Below, in pieces: positions 1 to 9,062 of a DNA stretch of 42,809 nucleotides (its first letter is position 1; each line of letters begins with the position of its first letter). The DNA is taken from NCBI GenBank assembly GCA_035606335.1, contig DATNFP010000172.1:1-42809 (forward strand). The letters are read 5' to 3'. The position numbers and the translations under genes are program-made. The DNA is from DATNFP01 sp035606335. Its GTDB lineage: Bacteria; Bacteroidota; Bacteroidia; Chitinophagales; Chitinophagaceae. The notes below the pieces were generated by a model that was not told the origin of the DNA, made no database searches, and worked only from the letters and a program-made list of their open reading frames with translations.

Positions 1-746
1 AATCAACTTTACTCAATGCCCTGATAGGCCAGGAACGGACAATAGTGTCTGATATCCCTGGAACAACACGCGATACTATCCATACCCACTACAAGCTCTT
101 TGGAAAGGAATTTGTATTGATCGACACAGCAGGATTAAGGAAAAAGAAGAATGTACACGAAGACCTGGAGTTTTATTCAGTGATCCGTGCTATTCGGGCA
201 ATGGATGAAGCGGATGTGTGCTTATTACTTATAGACGCACAAAATGGCATTACTGCGCAGGATGTAAATATCTTTAGCCTTGCTACGCGAAAAGGAAAAG
301 GGATTGTACTGCTGGTGAATAAATGGGATATTGTAGAAAAAGAAACTAATTCCGCACGGGATTATGAAAAAGAGATAAAACAAAAGATCGCCCCATTTAC
401 AGATGTCCCTGTAATTTTTGTTTCTGCAAAGGAAAAAACAAGAATATTTCAGGCACTTGAAAAGGCATTGGAAGTATATGATAATCATAAGAGGAAAATA
501 CCTACTTCGCAGCTAAACGATATTTTGCTGAAAGAAATAGAACATTACCCTCCACCTATGTCGCGTGGTCACTCAGTAAAAATTAAATTCGTTACCCAGC
601 TACATACTCATAACCCATCGTTTGCATTTTTTGCTAACTATCCTGATGCTATAAAAGATCCATATAAAAATTTCCTGGAAAATAAATTGCGGGATCACTT
701 TAATTTTAGTGGTGTGCCGTTGCGTATATTTTTCCGTAAAAAATAA
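1..746 (+). CDS. der: GTPase Der (EngA), C-terminal part, truncated by the window edge
   Basis: This is the 3' part of the double-GTPase that helps assemble the 50S ribosomal subunit. The open frame is already coding at base 3 (STLLNALIGQERTIVSDIPG), just after the GK of the second G domain's P-loop, so the first G domain and that P-loop lie outside the window. The visible part shows G2 (PGTTRDT), G3 (DTAGLRKK), G4 (NKWD) and a G5-like SAKEK, followed by the C-terminal KH-like domain ending in a basic FFRKK tail. An internal GTG at 45 could pass for a start, but the homologous sequence upstream of it shows it is not. rimO follows 34 bp downstream on the same strand, probably in the same transcript. 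Confidence 0.96.
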   Translation, partial: STLLNALIGQERTIVSDIPGTTRDTIHTHYKLFGKEFVLIDTAGLRKKKNVHEDLEFYSVIRAIRAMDEADVCLLLIDAQNGITAQDVNIFSLATRKGKGIVLLVNKWDIVEKETNSARDYEKEIKQKIAPFTDVPVIFVSAKEKTRIFQALEKALEVYDNHKRKIPTSQLNDILLKEIEHYPPPMSRGHSVKIKFVTQLHTHNPSFAFFANYPDAIKDPYKNFLENKLRDHFNFSGVPLRIFFRKK

Positions 747-780
747 TTGCAGTATTTGTAGTGATGTAAATGTTTGATTT

Positions 781-2088
781 GTGAAGACAAAAAAATTAAA
801 AAAAGATAAGGTAAATATTATAACACTTGGTTGCTCTAAGAACTTGGTGGATAGTGAAGTGCTTAGCGGCCAACTCCATGCCAACGGCATAGCCGTGAAA
901 CATGAGAGCGGTAAGGCTGATCATAACATAGTGGTGATAAATACATGTGGTTTCATTGATAAGGCTAAGGAAGAAAGTGTTAATACCATATTAGAACAGA
1001 TAGAATTGAAACGTGATGGAAGATTGGACAAAGTGTATGTAACAGGTTGCCTTAGCGAACGTTATCGACAGGATCTGAGCAAAGAAATACCGGAAGTGGA
1101 TGCATGGTTCGGTACAATGGAATTGCCACTGATACTGAAACAATTTAATGCAGATTATAAGCAAGAATTAATAGGCGAAAGATTATTAAGTACACCTAAG
1201 CATTATGCTTATCTGAAAATATCAGAAGGCTGTAACCGCACATGCTCATTTTGTGCTATACCATTAATGCGTGGAGGCCATGTATCTAAGCCAATAGAAG
1301 AAATAGTAGCTGAGGCAAAGCGCCTTGTGCAAATGGGGGTAAAAGAAATAATGCTTATTGCACAGGAACTTACTTACTACGGACTGGACATTTATAAAAA
1401 ACGTGCTTTATCTGATCTATTAAAATACTTATCTGATGTTGAGGGGTTACATTGGATAAGGCTGCATTATGCTTATCCTTCAAAATTTCCGCTTGATATA
1501 CTGGATGTGATACGCGAGAGGGAGAACATCTGTAATTATCTTGACATGCCTCTACAGCATATTTCTGACAATATGCTAAAGGCTATGAAAAGACAAATAA
1601 CACGCAAAGAAATTCTTGACTTAGTAGGTACTATACGTGATGTAGTGCCTGGTATTTGCATTAGAACTACCTTGATAACTGGCTTCCCCGGTGAAATAAG
1701 AGAAGATGTAGAAGACCTTAAAAAATTTCTTGAGGAGGTGCGATTGGATAGAGTTGGCATATTCACTTATTCTCATGAAGAAAACACTTCTGCTTACGAA
1801 TTGGCTGATAATATTCCTACTGATGAAAAAGAGGCTAGGGCGCAGGAAATAATGGAAGTGCAGCAGGAAATATCCTACGAAAAGAACCAGGAAAAAGTAG
1901 GTAAAGAATACAAAGTAATAATAGATAAGATGGAAGCAGGCCGATACCTGGGCCGTACAGAATACGACAGTGTAGAGGTAGACAATGAAGTGCTGATACA
2001 AAGCGAAAACCCCTTGCCGATAGGAGAATTTGTAACAGTAAAGATAACTAAAGCATACGATTACGATCTGGAAGGTGAAGTAATTTAA
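781..2088 (+). CDS. rimO: Ribosomal protein uS12 methylthiotransferase RimO
   Basis: RimO is a radical-SAM enzyme that adds a methylthio group to a conserved aspartate of ribosomal protein S12. The 435-residue length fits the family. The N-terminal UPF0004 domain has its three cluster cysteines in TLGCSKNLVDSE, NTCGF and VTGCLSERYR. The radical-SAM motif CNRTCSFC has cysteines at residues 151, 155 and 158, and a TRAM domain closes the protein. The start must be GTG at 781, because an in-frame TGA lies at 775-777 and the protein needs the residues right after it. The S12-type partner cysteines and the motif ISEGCNRTCSFCAIP separate it from MiaB only by overall resemblance. The end overlaps convergent dprA by 4 bp. 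Confidence 0.95.
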   Translation: MKTKKLKKDKVNIITLGCSKNLVDSEVLSGQLHANGIAVKHESGKADHNIVVINTCGFIDKAKEESVNTILEQIELKRDGRLDKVYVTGCLSERYRQDLSKEIPEVDAWFGTMELPLILKQFNADYKQELIGERLLSTPKHYAYLKISEGCNRTCSFCAIPLMRGGHVSKPIEEIVAEAKRLVQMGVKEIMLIAQELTYYGLDIYKKRALSDLLKYLSDVEGLHWIRLHYAYPSKFPLDILDVIRERENICNYLDMPLQHISDNMLKAMKRQITRKEILDLVGTIRDVVPGICIRTTLITGFPGEIREDVEDLKKFLEEVRLDRVGIFTYSHEENTSAYELADNIPTDEKEARAQEIMEVQQEISYEKNQEKVGKEYKVIIDKMEAGRYLGRTEYDSVEVDNEVLIQSENPLPIGEFVTVKITKAYDYDLEGEVI

Positions 2089-3200
2089 ACCATTCTGTAT
2101 TGCTTACCCGGTAGGGTTTTAACTAATCCTTGCATCTCCAACTGAAGCAAAGTAGCCGCAAGCTGCGAATTTGCCAGACCGGTATAATGGAACAATTCAT
2201 CTGCGTGAACTGATTCTTTAGATTGCAACAGATCTATCACCTTTTGTTCTTCCGGAGATAGATTAATAAACAATTGTTTTTGCACGCTCTTAGGTTTATG
2301 ATTTTTATTCCAATTCATTAAATCGAGCAAGTCTTCTGTTTTAGTGATCATTGCGGCGACATTAGTTCTTATCAGATTGTTGCAGCCCGCAGATTTGCTA
2401 TCGCTTGTTCGGCCAGGGAAAGCAGCAACATCTCTATTGTAACCACTCGCTAAGCGTGCCGTTATCAGTGCACCACCTGCAATATCACTTTCCACTACTA
2501 CAGTTATATCACTAATGCCTGCAACTATGCGATTACGCTTAGGGAAATTTTCCTTATCGGGTATAGTGCCTGAAGGGAATTCGGTCAATACTCCCCCATT
2601 CTGCACCATTTCATTTGCTAAATTTTTATTGCTTGACGGATAAGTTCTATCCAATCCATGACCAACAACACCTACAGTGGGAACACCAAGCCCTACTGAC
2701 TTTTTATGTGCTATAGAATCAATACCTGAAGCAAGGCCGCTCACAATTATTATATCGTCCTGAGATTGCAAACCTTCTACAAGCTCTTCGCAAAGTTTTA
2801 GTCCATATTCAGTGTTTCGCCTTGTCCCAACAATTGCAACTATTTTATCCGCATTTAAATTTGCATTCCCTTTATAAAATAATAATAACGGAGCATCACT
2901 ACACCTATTTAGCCTTTGAGGGAAATCAGCATTGGAAAACAATAAAATCTGTACATTATGCTTTCCTATAAATTTTACTTCCTTTTCTGCATTTTGGAAT
3001 ACAACTTCGTCTTTCGATCCATCTGCAAATGATTTTGCCCTCCCCTCTCCTATGCTATTCTTTATGTCTTTTGCTGATGCTTTAAAAACATTTGAAGCAT
3101 TTCCAAATTGCTCTATTAATGTACGACCTGTTCTGCCACCAATACCCGGCATAAAAGTTAAAGCCAATAGATAAAATAACTCCCTTTCGTCTGGCAACAT
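2085..3200 (-). CDS. dprA: DNA-processing protein DprA
   Basis: DprA binds incoming single-stranded DNA during natural transformation and loads RecA on it. The 371-residue protein has the full family layout: an N-terminal SAM-like helical domain, a Rossmann-like core with VGTRRNTEYG, SGLASGIDSIAHK, GHGLDRTYPSSN and FPKRNRIVAGISD, and a C-terminal winged-helix domain (about residues 310-371) that begins near LSPEEQKVIDLLQ. No key motif is missing, so the gene looks functional. It is convergent with rimO with a 4-bp overlap and no room for a separate terminator. It is divergent from the small DUF6438 gene across about 70 bp. Confidence 0.95.
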   Translation of the reverse strand: MLPDERELFYLLALTFMPGIGGRTGRTLIEQFGNASNVFKASAKDIKNSIGEGRAKSFADGSKDEVVFQNAEKEVKFIGKHNVQILLFSNADFPQRLNRCSDAPLLLFYKGNANLNADKIVAIVGTRRNTEYGLKLCEELVEGLQSQDDIIIVSGLASGIDSIAHKKSVGLGVPTVGVVGHGLDRTYPSSNKNLANEMVQNGGVLTEFPSGTIPDKENFPKRNRIVAGISDITVVVESDIAGGALITARLASGYNRDVAAFPGRTSDSKSAGCNNLIRTNVAAMITKTEDLLDLMNWNKNHKPKSVQKQLFINLSPEEQKVIDLLQSKESVHADELFHYTGLANSQLAATLLQLEMQGLVKTLPGKQYRMV

Positions 3201-3241
3201 ATTTGTACTAATATTTAAAAATTCAGCAATTAAGTATCAAG

Positions 3242-3249
3242 TATCTTTG
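3242..3249 (+). promoter_or_regulatory. Candidate -7 promoter element for the DUF6438 gene
   Basis: TATCTTTG matches the Bacteroidota -7 consensus TAnnTTTG exactly and lies 21 bp before the ATG at 3271. No TTTG is present at the expected -33 position, so only half of the promoter is supported. Confidence 0.4.
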
Positions 3250-3270
3250 TAGTCGGCAAAATATAAAAAA

Positions 3271-3753
3271 ATGAAGAAAAGCTTTTTGATTGTGATTATC
3301 TTATTGACTGTATTGCCAAATGTGTATGCGAAGCATAAAAAAAAGCATCCGAAAAACAGCATCCAATCTATATTGGTATGGCGTACTCCCTGCTTTGGAC
3401 GGTGTCCTACTTATAAAATAGAAGTCAATAAAAACGGAATAGTTACTTACACCGGGATCATGTTCATTAAAGACTCGGGGGTATATCAAAAAAATATAGG
3501 GGTTGTTAAAGCCACACAAATAATAAAACAGTTCAGCGATTATAAAATAGACACTTGCCAGGATCAATATCCAATGATGATACCGGATGCGCCCGGTCTA
3601 ATATTTAAAATACAATACAAGGATTCCACCAAAACCATAAATAATGCACATTATGGTCCGCCCTTTTTAAAAGACTTAGCTAAAAGCGTAGATAGTATCG
3701 GGAAAGTAGATAATAGCTGGGAAAAGATAGCTGGCAAGACAACTTTACATTAA
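3271..3753 (+). CDS. Small exported DUF6438-type protein
   Basis: A 160-residue protein with an N-terminal signal peptide (about residues 1-20, ending near VYAKHKKKH). The mature part carries TPCFGRCPTYKIEVNKNG followed by a V-x-Y-x-G strand, the signature I associate with the DUF6438 family, whose function is not known. The two cysteines of PCFGRCP may pair in the periplasm. A third cysteine occurs in DTCQDQYPM. The gene stands alone between divergent dprA and a strong bidirectional terminator. The family assignment comes from motif recall and not from a search. Confidence 0.75.
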   Translation: MKKSFLIVIILLTVLPNVYAKHKKKHPKNSIQSILVWRTPCFGRCPTYKIEVNKNGIVTYTGIMFIKDSGVYQKNIGVVKATQIIKQFSDYKIDTCQDQYPMMIPDAPGLIFKIQYKDSTKTINNAHYGPPFLKDLAKSVDSIGKVDNSWEKIAGKTTLH

Positions 3754-3785
3754 AAAAGCTGTTTTGCAGTGAAAACAGCTTTTTT
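3752..3785. terminator. Bidirectional intrinsic terminator
   Basis: A perfect 14-bp inverted repeat (AAAAAAGCTGTTTT at 3752-3765, AAAACAGCTTTTTT at 3772-3785) with a 6-base loop. The A6 and T6 ends supply the U-tract in either direction. It sits between the convergent DUF6438 gene and ferredoxin gene and should serve both. Confidence 0.9.
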
Positions 3786-3804
3786 AGAGTATTTATTTAG
3801 ATAA

Positions 3805-4152
3805 TTATAAATGTAGCTTTTCTTTTTTAGCAAGTAATTCATCAACCGTTTCGCGATACATTTCATCAGGAATACAGCAATCAACAGGGCAAACAGCCGC
3901 ACATTGTGGCTCTTCGTGGAAACCCTGGCATTCTGTACATTTATTTGGAGTAATATAATATGTATCAACAGCTATGGGTTGGTGTCTTTCATCAGCTTCT
4001 GTAGCACTACCATCCATTAATGTGTATTGACCCTTTACTGAAGTTCCATCTGCAATTGCCCATTCTACACCGCCTTCATATATTGCATTATTGGGACACT
4101 CAGGTTCACATGCGCCACAATTGATACATTCATCTGTTATTTTAATTGCCAT
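3805..4152 (-). CDS. Dicluster 4Fe-4S ferredoxin
   Basis: A 115-residue cytoplasmic electron carrier. The first cluster motif is CINCGACEPECP near residue 10. The second, CTECQGFHEEPQCAAVCPVD near residue 75, has the longer spacing seen in Bacteroidota ferredoxins of this size. It is expected to bind two 4Fe-4S clusters. It is divergent from the acyl-CoA reductase gene across 72 bp, an arrangement I recall as recurrent in this phylum, so the two may share electron flow or regulation. That link is an inference. Confidence 0.93.
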   Translation of the reverse strand: MAIKITDECINCGACEPECPNNAIYEGGVEWAIADGTSVKGQYTLMDGSATEADERHQPIAVDTYYITPNKCTECQGFHEEPQCAAVCPVDCCIPDEMYRETVDELLAKKEKLHL

Positions 4153-4187
4153 ATATAGCCAGTTTAAAAATTTAGTTTTTATGGCAA

Positions 4188-4195
4188 CAAAGTTA
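4188..4195 (-). promoter_or_regulatory. Candidate -7 promoter element for the ferredoxin gene
   Basis: On the minus strand this reads TAACTTTG, an exact TAnnTTTG match, 35 bp upstream of the ferredoxin start. No clear TTTG is seen at -33. Confidence 0.35.
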
Positions 4196-4224
4196 CAATT
4201 TCGCAGACATAAATTTTAATAATC

Positions 4225-5217
4225 ATGCTTTCTACAGAAACAAGGATTGAATTGCTTGCCAGGCTGGGTGAATATGTGCTATCAGACGACGAAAAATGGG
4301 AGGAAATACAACATAGGGCGGTATCGGGTAATGCATGGTTTTCACTTTCCCATGTTTCATTAGCTATAAATAACATCGCAACACAATTTCTTCAAAAAGA
4401 AAAACTTAGAACATGGATAACGCCGTACAAGCTGCCCGAACATGCAAAAAAAGTAGGCATTGTGATGGCCGGTAATATACCATTAGTAGGATTTCATGAT
4501 TTTCTATGCGGATTTATGAGCGGCAATGAGCTATTATTAAAATTATCATCCAAGGACAATATACTATTGCCCCATCTTATACATAAATTAATTGAATGGC
4601 AGGCTGAGATAAGCCGGCAAATACATATATCAGACAATCTAAAAGGCTGCGATGCCTATATAGCAACCGGAAGTAATAATACAGCGCGCTATTTTGAACA
4701 ATATTTTGGTAAGTACCCTCATATTATTCGCAAGAATAGAACTTCTGTTGCCATATTAGATGGCACTGAAAATGATAAAGATTTAGAAGGATTAGCTAAC
4801 GATATATTTTCTTATTATGGATTGGGATGCAGAAATGTTACACAGGTTTGTGTACCTGAAGGATATGATTTCTCAAAATTGCTCAACGTTTTTAACGATC
4901 ATGAAGACTTAATGAAATTTCATAAGTATAAAAATAACTATGACTATTACCTGGCTATATACATGCTCAATAAAATACCTTATATAACGAATGGCTCATT
5001 ATTAATGATTGAAAATGCCCTACCCTTTTCAGCAGTGGGCGTTTTGCATTACCGTTTTTACGCAGATAAGCAACAATTAATTCAGGAATTGCAATCAAGT
5101 GAAGATATCCAAGGTATAATAGGCAATGGATTTGTTCCATTTGGCACCTCGCAACAGCCGACATTAAGCGATTATGCAGACGGGATAGACACAATGGCAT
5201 TTCTTTGCAGTTTGTAA
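4225..5217 (+). CDS. LuxC-family acyl-CoA reductase
   Basis: A 330-residue soluble protein related to the LuxC fatty acyl reductases, which reduce acyl-CoA or acyl thioesters to aldehyde with NADPH. Family features are visible in order: VGIVMAGNIPLVGFHDFL, the ATGSNNTARYFEQYFG nucleotide-site segment, and YYGLGCRNVTQVCVP, whose cysteine is the likely acyl-bearing nucleophile. At 330 residues it is shorter than luminescence LuxC (near 480), as is usual for the Bacteroidota branch. No luxA, luxB or luxE is near, so bioluminescence is not implied. The substrate is unknown. The 3' end stops 3 bp short of the convergent glycosyltransferase gene. Confidence 0.85.
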   Translation: MLSTETRIELLARLGEYVLSDDEKWEEIQHRAVSGNAWFSLSHVSLAINNIATQFLQKEKLRTWITPYKLPEHAKKVGIVMAGNIPLVGFHDFLCGFMSGNELLLKLSSKDNILLPHLIHKLIEWQAEISRQIHISDNLKGCDAYIATGSNNTARYFEQYFGKYPHIIRKNRTSVAILDGTENDKDLEGLANDIFSYYGLGCRNVTQVCVPEGYDFSKLLNVFNDHEDLMKFHKYKNNYDYYLAIYMLNKIPYITNGSLLMIENALPFSAVGVLHYRFYADKQQLIQELQSSEDIQGIIGNGFVPFGTSQQPTLSDYADGIDTMAFLCSL

Positions 5218-5220
5218 TAT

Positions 5221-6834
5221 CTATCGTCGCTTAAAGAAAGCAAAGCCGTTCTTTTCACCGATCTCCTGCAGCTGAGGCATAGCTTTGTACTTATCTGCAT
5301 TCATTATTTTGCAAATAAAATAAGTAGGCTTATCTACCTTACCTGTAAGAAGCCATTGCTCATTATAATAATTTGGATTGGTAGATGGTTGCTTTTGTGT
5401 ATAAAATAATTGCGCGTAGCTCTTATAACCCAATACATGCACATATACATTCTTTCCTTGAAAGCTTTGGAAATATTCAATTGCAGCTCTCTGGGAGTAT
5501 GCCTCAATTTTAGGAGTAAAATGTATTACAGTGACCTCTATGATCAATATCTGCAATACACATAATATTATCATTCCTCTGCGGAAACTTTTCTTCATTA
5601 GTAGTACTGCTACCCAAATACCAATCAAATAAACAATTCCCCATAGGCATTCTGAATAGCTCCACGGAACATTGGCTTGCAGGTTTCCTACTGCAAAAGG
5701 ATCATTTATATATGGTATCAGCTTCTCTTTATATATTCCTACCAATGGCAAAGCTGTAATAGCAATTGCAACTAATGATCCTATAACTAACAATAAGGCT
5801 TTTACTCCCTTTTTAATTTTAATTTCTCTATCACACAGGCGATATAATTGAAGCGCAGCAAGGTAAGTGAGCGGGAAATAGCAAAGCGATGAATAATGCA
5901 CAATTTTTGTTTTCACAATGGAAAACAAGATCAATACTGTCCAGAATAAAATCCACATCCATTTTGTAAAGTCCCTTGCTGGTTCATTATCTGTAATGCG
6001 CTTTCGGGCATATTGAAAAAGGAATATTGAGGCTGGAAAGCAGCCAATCAGTAAAATGATAAAATGATAGTAGAATGGTCCTCCATGATCTGCGTCTTCT
6101 GTTTTGAAAAGACGTATCTGGTATGTTATAAATTCGTTTACAAACCAAAATCCATGGTTGATTATCTCAATACCAAACCACAATGCTGTAGTAAGAATAG
6201 CACATAATGCAAACAATAAAAGGTATTTTATCTTATGTCCCCACAACCCTTTATTGACAATGATGTAGACTATAAATGAAAGAACTGCCACTAATATGGC
6301 TACCGGCCCTTTTGTTAATACAGCAAGTCCGAGAAATATTCCTCCTAATACTGCATGAAGAATTTTCTTCTCAGCATAACGTAGCAAATGAACCTGAAAA
6401 AATGCAAGAAAAATGAAATAATTAAACGTGGGGTCTATTATACCCGACTTAAAATAAAAATGTGGCAACCAGCTTGCAGCATAGAGCAATACCCACCACG
6501 TCGCCATCTTCTCATTAATTACTCTTTTACCCACATAAAATATTGATGTCAGGGTAACAATTCCTATAAAAGCATTAGGAAAACGAGCCGCATATTCATT
6601 GATTCCAAATAGTTTCATGGCGAGCACCTGCATCCAGATAAACAATGGAGGTTTCTCCCAAAATGGCCTGAAATCTATCTGTATCCGTAAATAATCTTTT
6701 GAAGAGATCATTTCACGGGCACACTCTGCAAAGTTTATCTCATCCCAATCAAATAGATGCACATGCCCCAGAAAAGGTAAAAAAAGCAATGATGCCAATA
6801 CCACTATAATAATGTAGCGAACATAATTAGGCAT
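5221..6834 (-). CDS. ArnT-like glycosyltransferase family 39/83 membrane protein
   Basis: A 537-residue polytopic membrane glycosyltransferase of the GT-C fold (PMT/ArnT type), which transfers a sugar from a polyprenyl-phosphate donor on the periplasmic side. The first periplasmic loop carries the acidic DWDEINFAE motif and FWEKPPLFIW, both typical of the family. About a dozen hydrophobic segments follow, and a soluble C-terminal stretch of about 90 residues ends the protein. It is the last gene of an operon, 2 bp after the PAP2 gene and a few bp after the LptF/G-type permease gene. Transfer of a sugar to lipid A or a related envelope lipid is the natural inference, but donor and acceptor cannot be read from sequence. 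Confidence 0.88.
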   Translation of the reverse strand: MPNYVRYIIIVVLASLLFLPFLGHVHLFDWDEINFAECAREMISSKDYLRIQIDFRPFWEKPPLFIWMQVLAMKLFGINEYAARFPNAFIGIVTLTSIFYVGKRVINEKMATWWVLLYAASWLPHFYFKSGIIDPTFNYFIFLAFFQVHLLRYAEKKILHAVLGGIFLGLAVLTKGPVAILVAVLSFIVYIIVNKGLWGHKIKYLLLFALCAILTTALWFGIEIINHGFWFVNEFITYQIRLFKTEDADHGGPFYYHFIILLIGCFPASIFLFQYARKRITDNEPARDFTKWMWILFWTVLILFSIVKTKIVHYSSLCYFPLTYLAALQLYRLCDREIKIKKGVKALLLVIGSLVAIAITALPLVGIYKEKLIPYINDPFAVGNLQANVPWSYSECLWGIVYLIGIWVAVLLMKKSFRRGMIILCVLQILIIEVTVIHFTPKIEAYSQRAAIEYFQSFQGKNVYVHVLGYKSYAQLFYTQKQPSTNPNYYNEQWLLTGKVDKPTYFICKIMNADKYKAMPQLQEIGEKNGFAFFKRR

Positions 6835-6836
6835 AG

Positions 6837-7502
6837 CTATATAACGGAGTTTAATAAATCTCTCTTAAAAAAATATTGTTGATAATACCTCATTACTGAA
6901 AATAAAAGTAATGTGGTAATTGCCCCCAAGATACTACCCGCATAAACATCTGCAAAAAAATGTGCTGCAAGATAAATGCGTGAATATGCCACTAATAACG
7001 CCAGCAAGAAAAATAATAACCCAAATTTTTTATACCGCTGATGAAGCAATAAAGACAAAAAACAAAAAAGGCTAAATGCCCCTGTAGAATGACCTGATGG
7101 AAAGCTATTATTGAATAGTTTAGGCCATTCGGGAGCTATATGTATCCATGCTGCTTCATTAAATATCTTTAATGGACGAGGGGCTTTGGCCATATGTTTT
7201 ATCCATTGTTCCAGGAAAGTGGGAACAAGTGTACACAATAAAGCAGTTATAAAATACCACCAATTGCGAAACGATGGGACAATGATCAATAACAGCACCA
7301 GCACTGTTGTAATGGTAATTGCTTCGCCCATCCATGTTGCATAATACATTATCACATCCGCAAATGGATTGTAATGATTATTTATAAAACTGAATAGTGC
7401 TCTACTATTAACAAAAAACAATAAGAAGCCACCAGTAATTACCCACAACAGGAATGGGATAATAAAATATAGATTGTATGAGGTATAAGGCCTTTTAGAC
7501 AA
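6837..7502 (-). CDS. PAP2-family membrane phosphatase
   Basis: A 221-residue integral membrane phosphatase with the three PAP2 motifs: K-x(n)-RP in KHMAKAPRP, PSGH in FPSGHSTGAF, and SRIYLAAHFFADV with its catalytic histidine. About six hydrophobic helices surround these. Substrates in the family include undecaprenyl diphosphate, phosphatidyl phosphates and lipid A phosphates. Its place between an LPS-export permease and an ArnT-like glycosyltransferase, with gaps of only 4 and 2 bp, favours an envelope lipid, possibly lipid A (LpxE/LpxF-like) or polyprenyl diphosphate. The exact substrate is not decided by the sequence. Confidence 0.92.
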   Translation of the reverse strand: MSKRPYTSYNLYFIIPFLLWVITGGFLLFFVNSRALFSFINNHYNPFADVIMYYATWMGEAITITTVLVLLLIIVPSFRNWWYFITALLCTLVPTFLEQWIKHMAKAPRPLKIFNEAAWIHIAPEWPKLFNNSFPSGHSTGAFSLFCFLSLLLHQRYKKFGLLFFLLALLVAYSRIYLAAHFFADVYAGSILGAITTLLLFSVMRYYQQYFFKRDLLNSVI

Positions 7503-7506
7503 TGTG

Positions 7507-8967
7507 TTATTTTTTAGTAAAAGGTAATGCCTCCTTAAAGCGAGTCCAAATTCGAAGATACCAATCCTTATTGAAAATGGGAGAGTCGTTTCGAGCTTGA
7601 TTAATAAGGAAAAAAGCTATTGGGAGCAGCATACCTGTCGACATCCACATACCCATCCATACCGGAACAGAACCCGCCTTAGCTAATTTTTCACCCGTAA
7701 TGGAAGTAATATGAAATATCACAAAGAACCCAACGGCAATCACTAATGGCATACCAAGGCCACCTTTTCTAATAATAGCACCTAATGGGGCGCCTATTAA
7801 AAACAATAATACACAAGCAAATGATAAAGTGAACTTTCGATGCCACTCGACCTTGTATTTAAGATAATTATCTGTTTGCACTTTATTGTCATTTGCTACG
7901 AGGTCTAACATACTTTTTACATTCCGCACGTTATTTACAGCTTGCTCCAATAACCTTTGTCTCAGAGAATCACGTGTCAAGTCAAGAAATGATGACTTGT
8001 AATTTTGAGCTGCCTGGCTGTTTCTTTTTAGCTTATTAACCAGCGAATCCTTATCTTTTCCTACAGCATACCAGGTCATAAAAGGGTTTACATATCCTCC
8101 CACCTCATTCATTATTTTATTTCTGCTTTTTTGCAGGCTATCAATTCCTTCACTAAGCTGCTTCACATCCATCATCTGGTAGGCTCCTCTAAAATAATTC
8201 TCATTGGTACGTGTAAGCCTGAAAGAAGAAAGATCGAAAACCTTATCCCATTGTTTAAAGTGCATTCTCATCTGGTCATAGTTTTGCGCTCCATTTACAG
8301 TTGCACCTTCTTCATAACGCCAACCATCTTTCAACCTGAATATTAAAAATTGTTTGTCGGGAGATGGTATCATTTCCCCTTGTTTTGCTAAAACAACCTT
8401 ATCGTTACCTAATCCGGAACTTTGGTCATAAATAATAATATCATGTATGGTATGGCCATCTTTGTCTTTGCTGCCAACCCTTATAGAATAGCCTTCAATA
8501 TCATTGTTAAACTGACCTGGGCGAATATTTAATGTAGGTTTTGAATTTCGAAGATCATACAATAGGGATAACGCTTTAAGATTGGCTACAGGGATAATAT
8601 TATTATTAAAGAAGAAAGCAAAACCACCAATAAACAGGATAAAGACCAGTAACGGACGCATGAAACGGAGCAGAGAAATGCCCGAAGACTTGATTGCAAC
8701 AAGCTCAAAGTTCTCTCCCATATTGCCGAAAGTCATAATGGAGGCAAGCAGAATGCCCAAAGGCAATGCAAGAGGTACCATGGTGGTACTCATGTAAAAT
8801 AATAACTGCAAGATCATCCAGATACCCAGACCCTTACCTATCAATTCATCCATGTAGAGCCAGAAAAACTGCATAACCAGTATGAAAAGGGTAACAAAAA
8901 AGGTAACAATAAATGGCCCGATAAAGCTCTTCAGGATTAATATGTCCAGCTTTTTGATCTTAAACAA
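7507..8967 (-). CDS. LptF/LptG-family permease (YjgP/YjgQ)
   Basis: A 486-residue inner-membrane subunit of the lipopolysaccharide export ABC transporter. The layout is three N-terminal transmembrane helices (residues about 10-125), a periplasmic jelly-roll region, and three C-terminal helices (about 385-465, with LLFLIGAPLGAIIRKGGLG). The insertion between the jelly roll and the C-terminal helices is long (MDLL-type helical region around residues 260-380), which is common for the Bacteroidota members of about 480 residues. I cannot separate LptF from LptG. It heads the operon with the PAP2 and glycosyltransferase genes. Confidence 0.92.
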   Translation of the reverse strand: MFKIKKLDILILKSFIGPFIVTFFVTLFILVMQFFWLYMDELIGKGLGIWMILQLLFYMSTTMVPLALPLGILLASIMTFGNMGENFELVAIKSSGISLLRFMRPLLVFILFIGGFAFFFNNNIIPVANLKALSLLYDLRNSKPTLNIRPGQFNNDIEGYSIRVGSKDKDGHTIHDIIIYDQSSGLGNDKVVLAKQGEMIPSPDKQFLIFRLKDGWRYEEGATVNGAQNYDQMRMHFKQWDKVFDLSSFRLTRTNENYFRGAYQMMDVKQLSEGIDSLQKSRNKIMNEVGGYVNPFMTWYAVGKDKDSLVNKLKRNSQAAQNYKSSFLDLTRDSLRQRLLEQAVNNVRNVKSMLDLVANDNKVQTDNYLKYKVEWHRKFTLSFACVLLFLIGAPLGAIIRKGGLGMPLVIAVGFFVIFHITSITGEKLAKAGSVPVWMGMWMSTGMLLPIAFFLINQARNDSPIFNKDWYLRIWTRFKEALPFTKK

Positions 8968-8987
8968 AATGCGCTTTATTATTTATG

Positions 8988-8995
8988 CAAACCTA
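8988..8995 (-). promoter_or_regulatory. Candidate -7 promoter element for the LPS operon
   Basis: On the minus strand this is TAGGTTTG, an exact TAnnTTTG match, 20 bp upstream of the permease start at 8967. Nineteen bases further upstream is TATG (9015-9018), a poor -33 match. It would give a leader of about 10-15 nt. Confidence 0.4.
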
Positions 8996-9062
8996 CACAA
9001 AACATAGGCTCTACCATATGATATATCCATGATTAACCTTTTGTTAGAACAGCATTACATAG

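Noticed and set aside
1621..2001. A 126-codon minus-strand frame within rimO
   Set aside because: The opposite frame carries intact RimO motifs. The antisense product is low-complexity and hydrophobic by chance.
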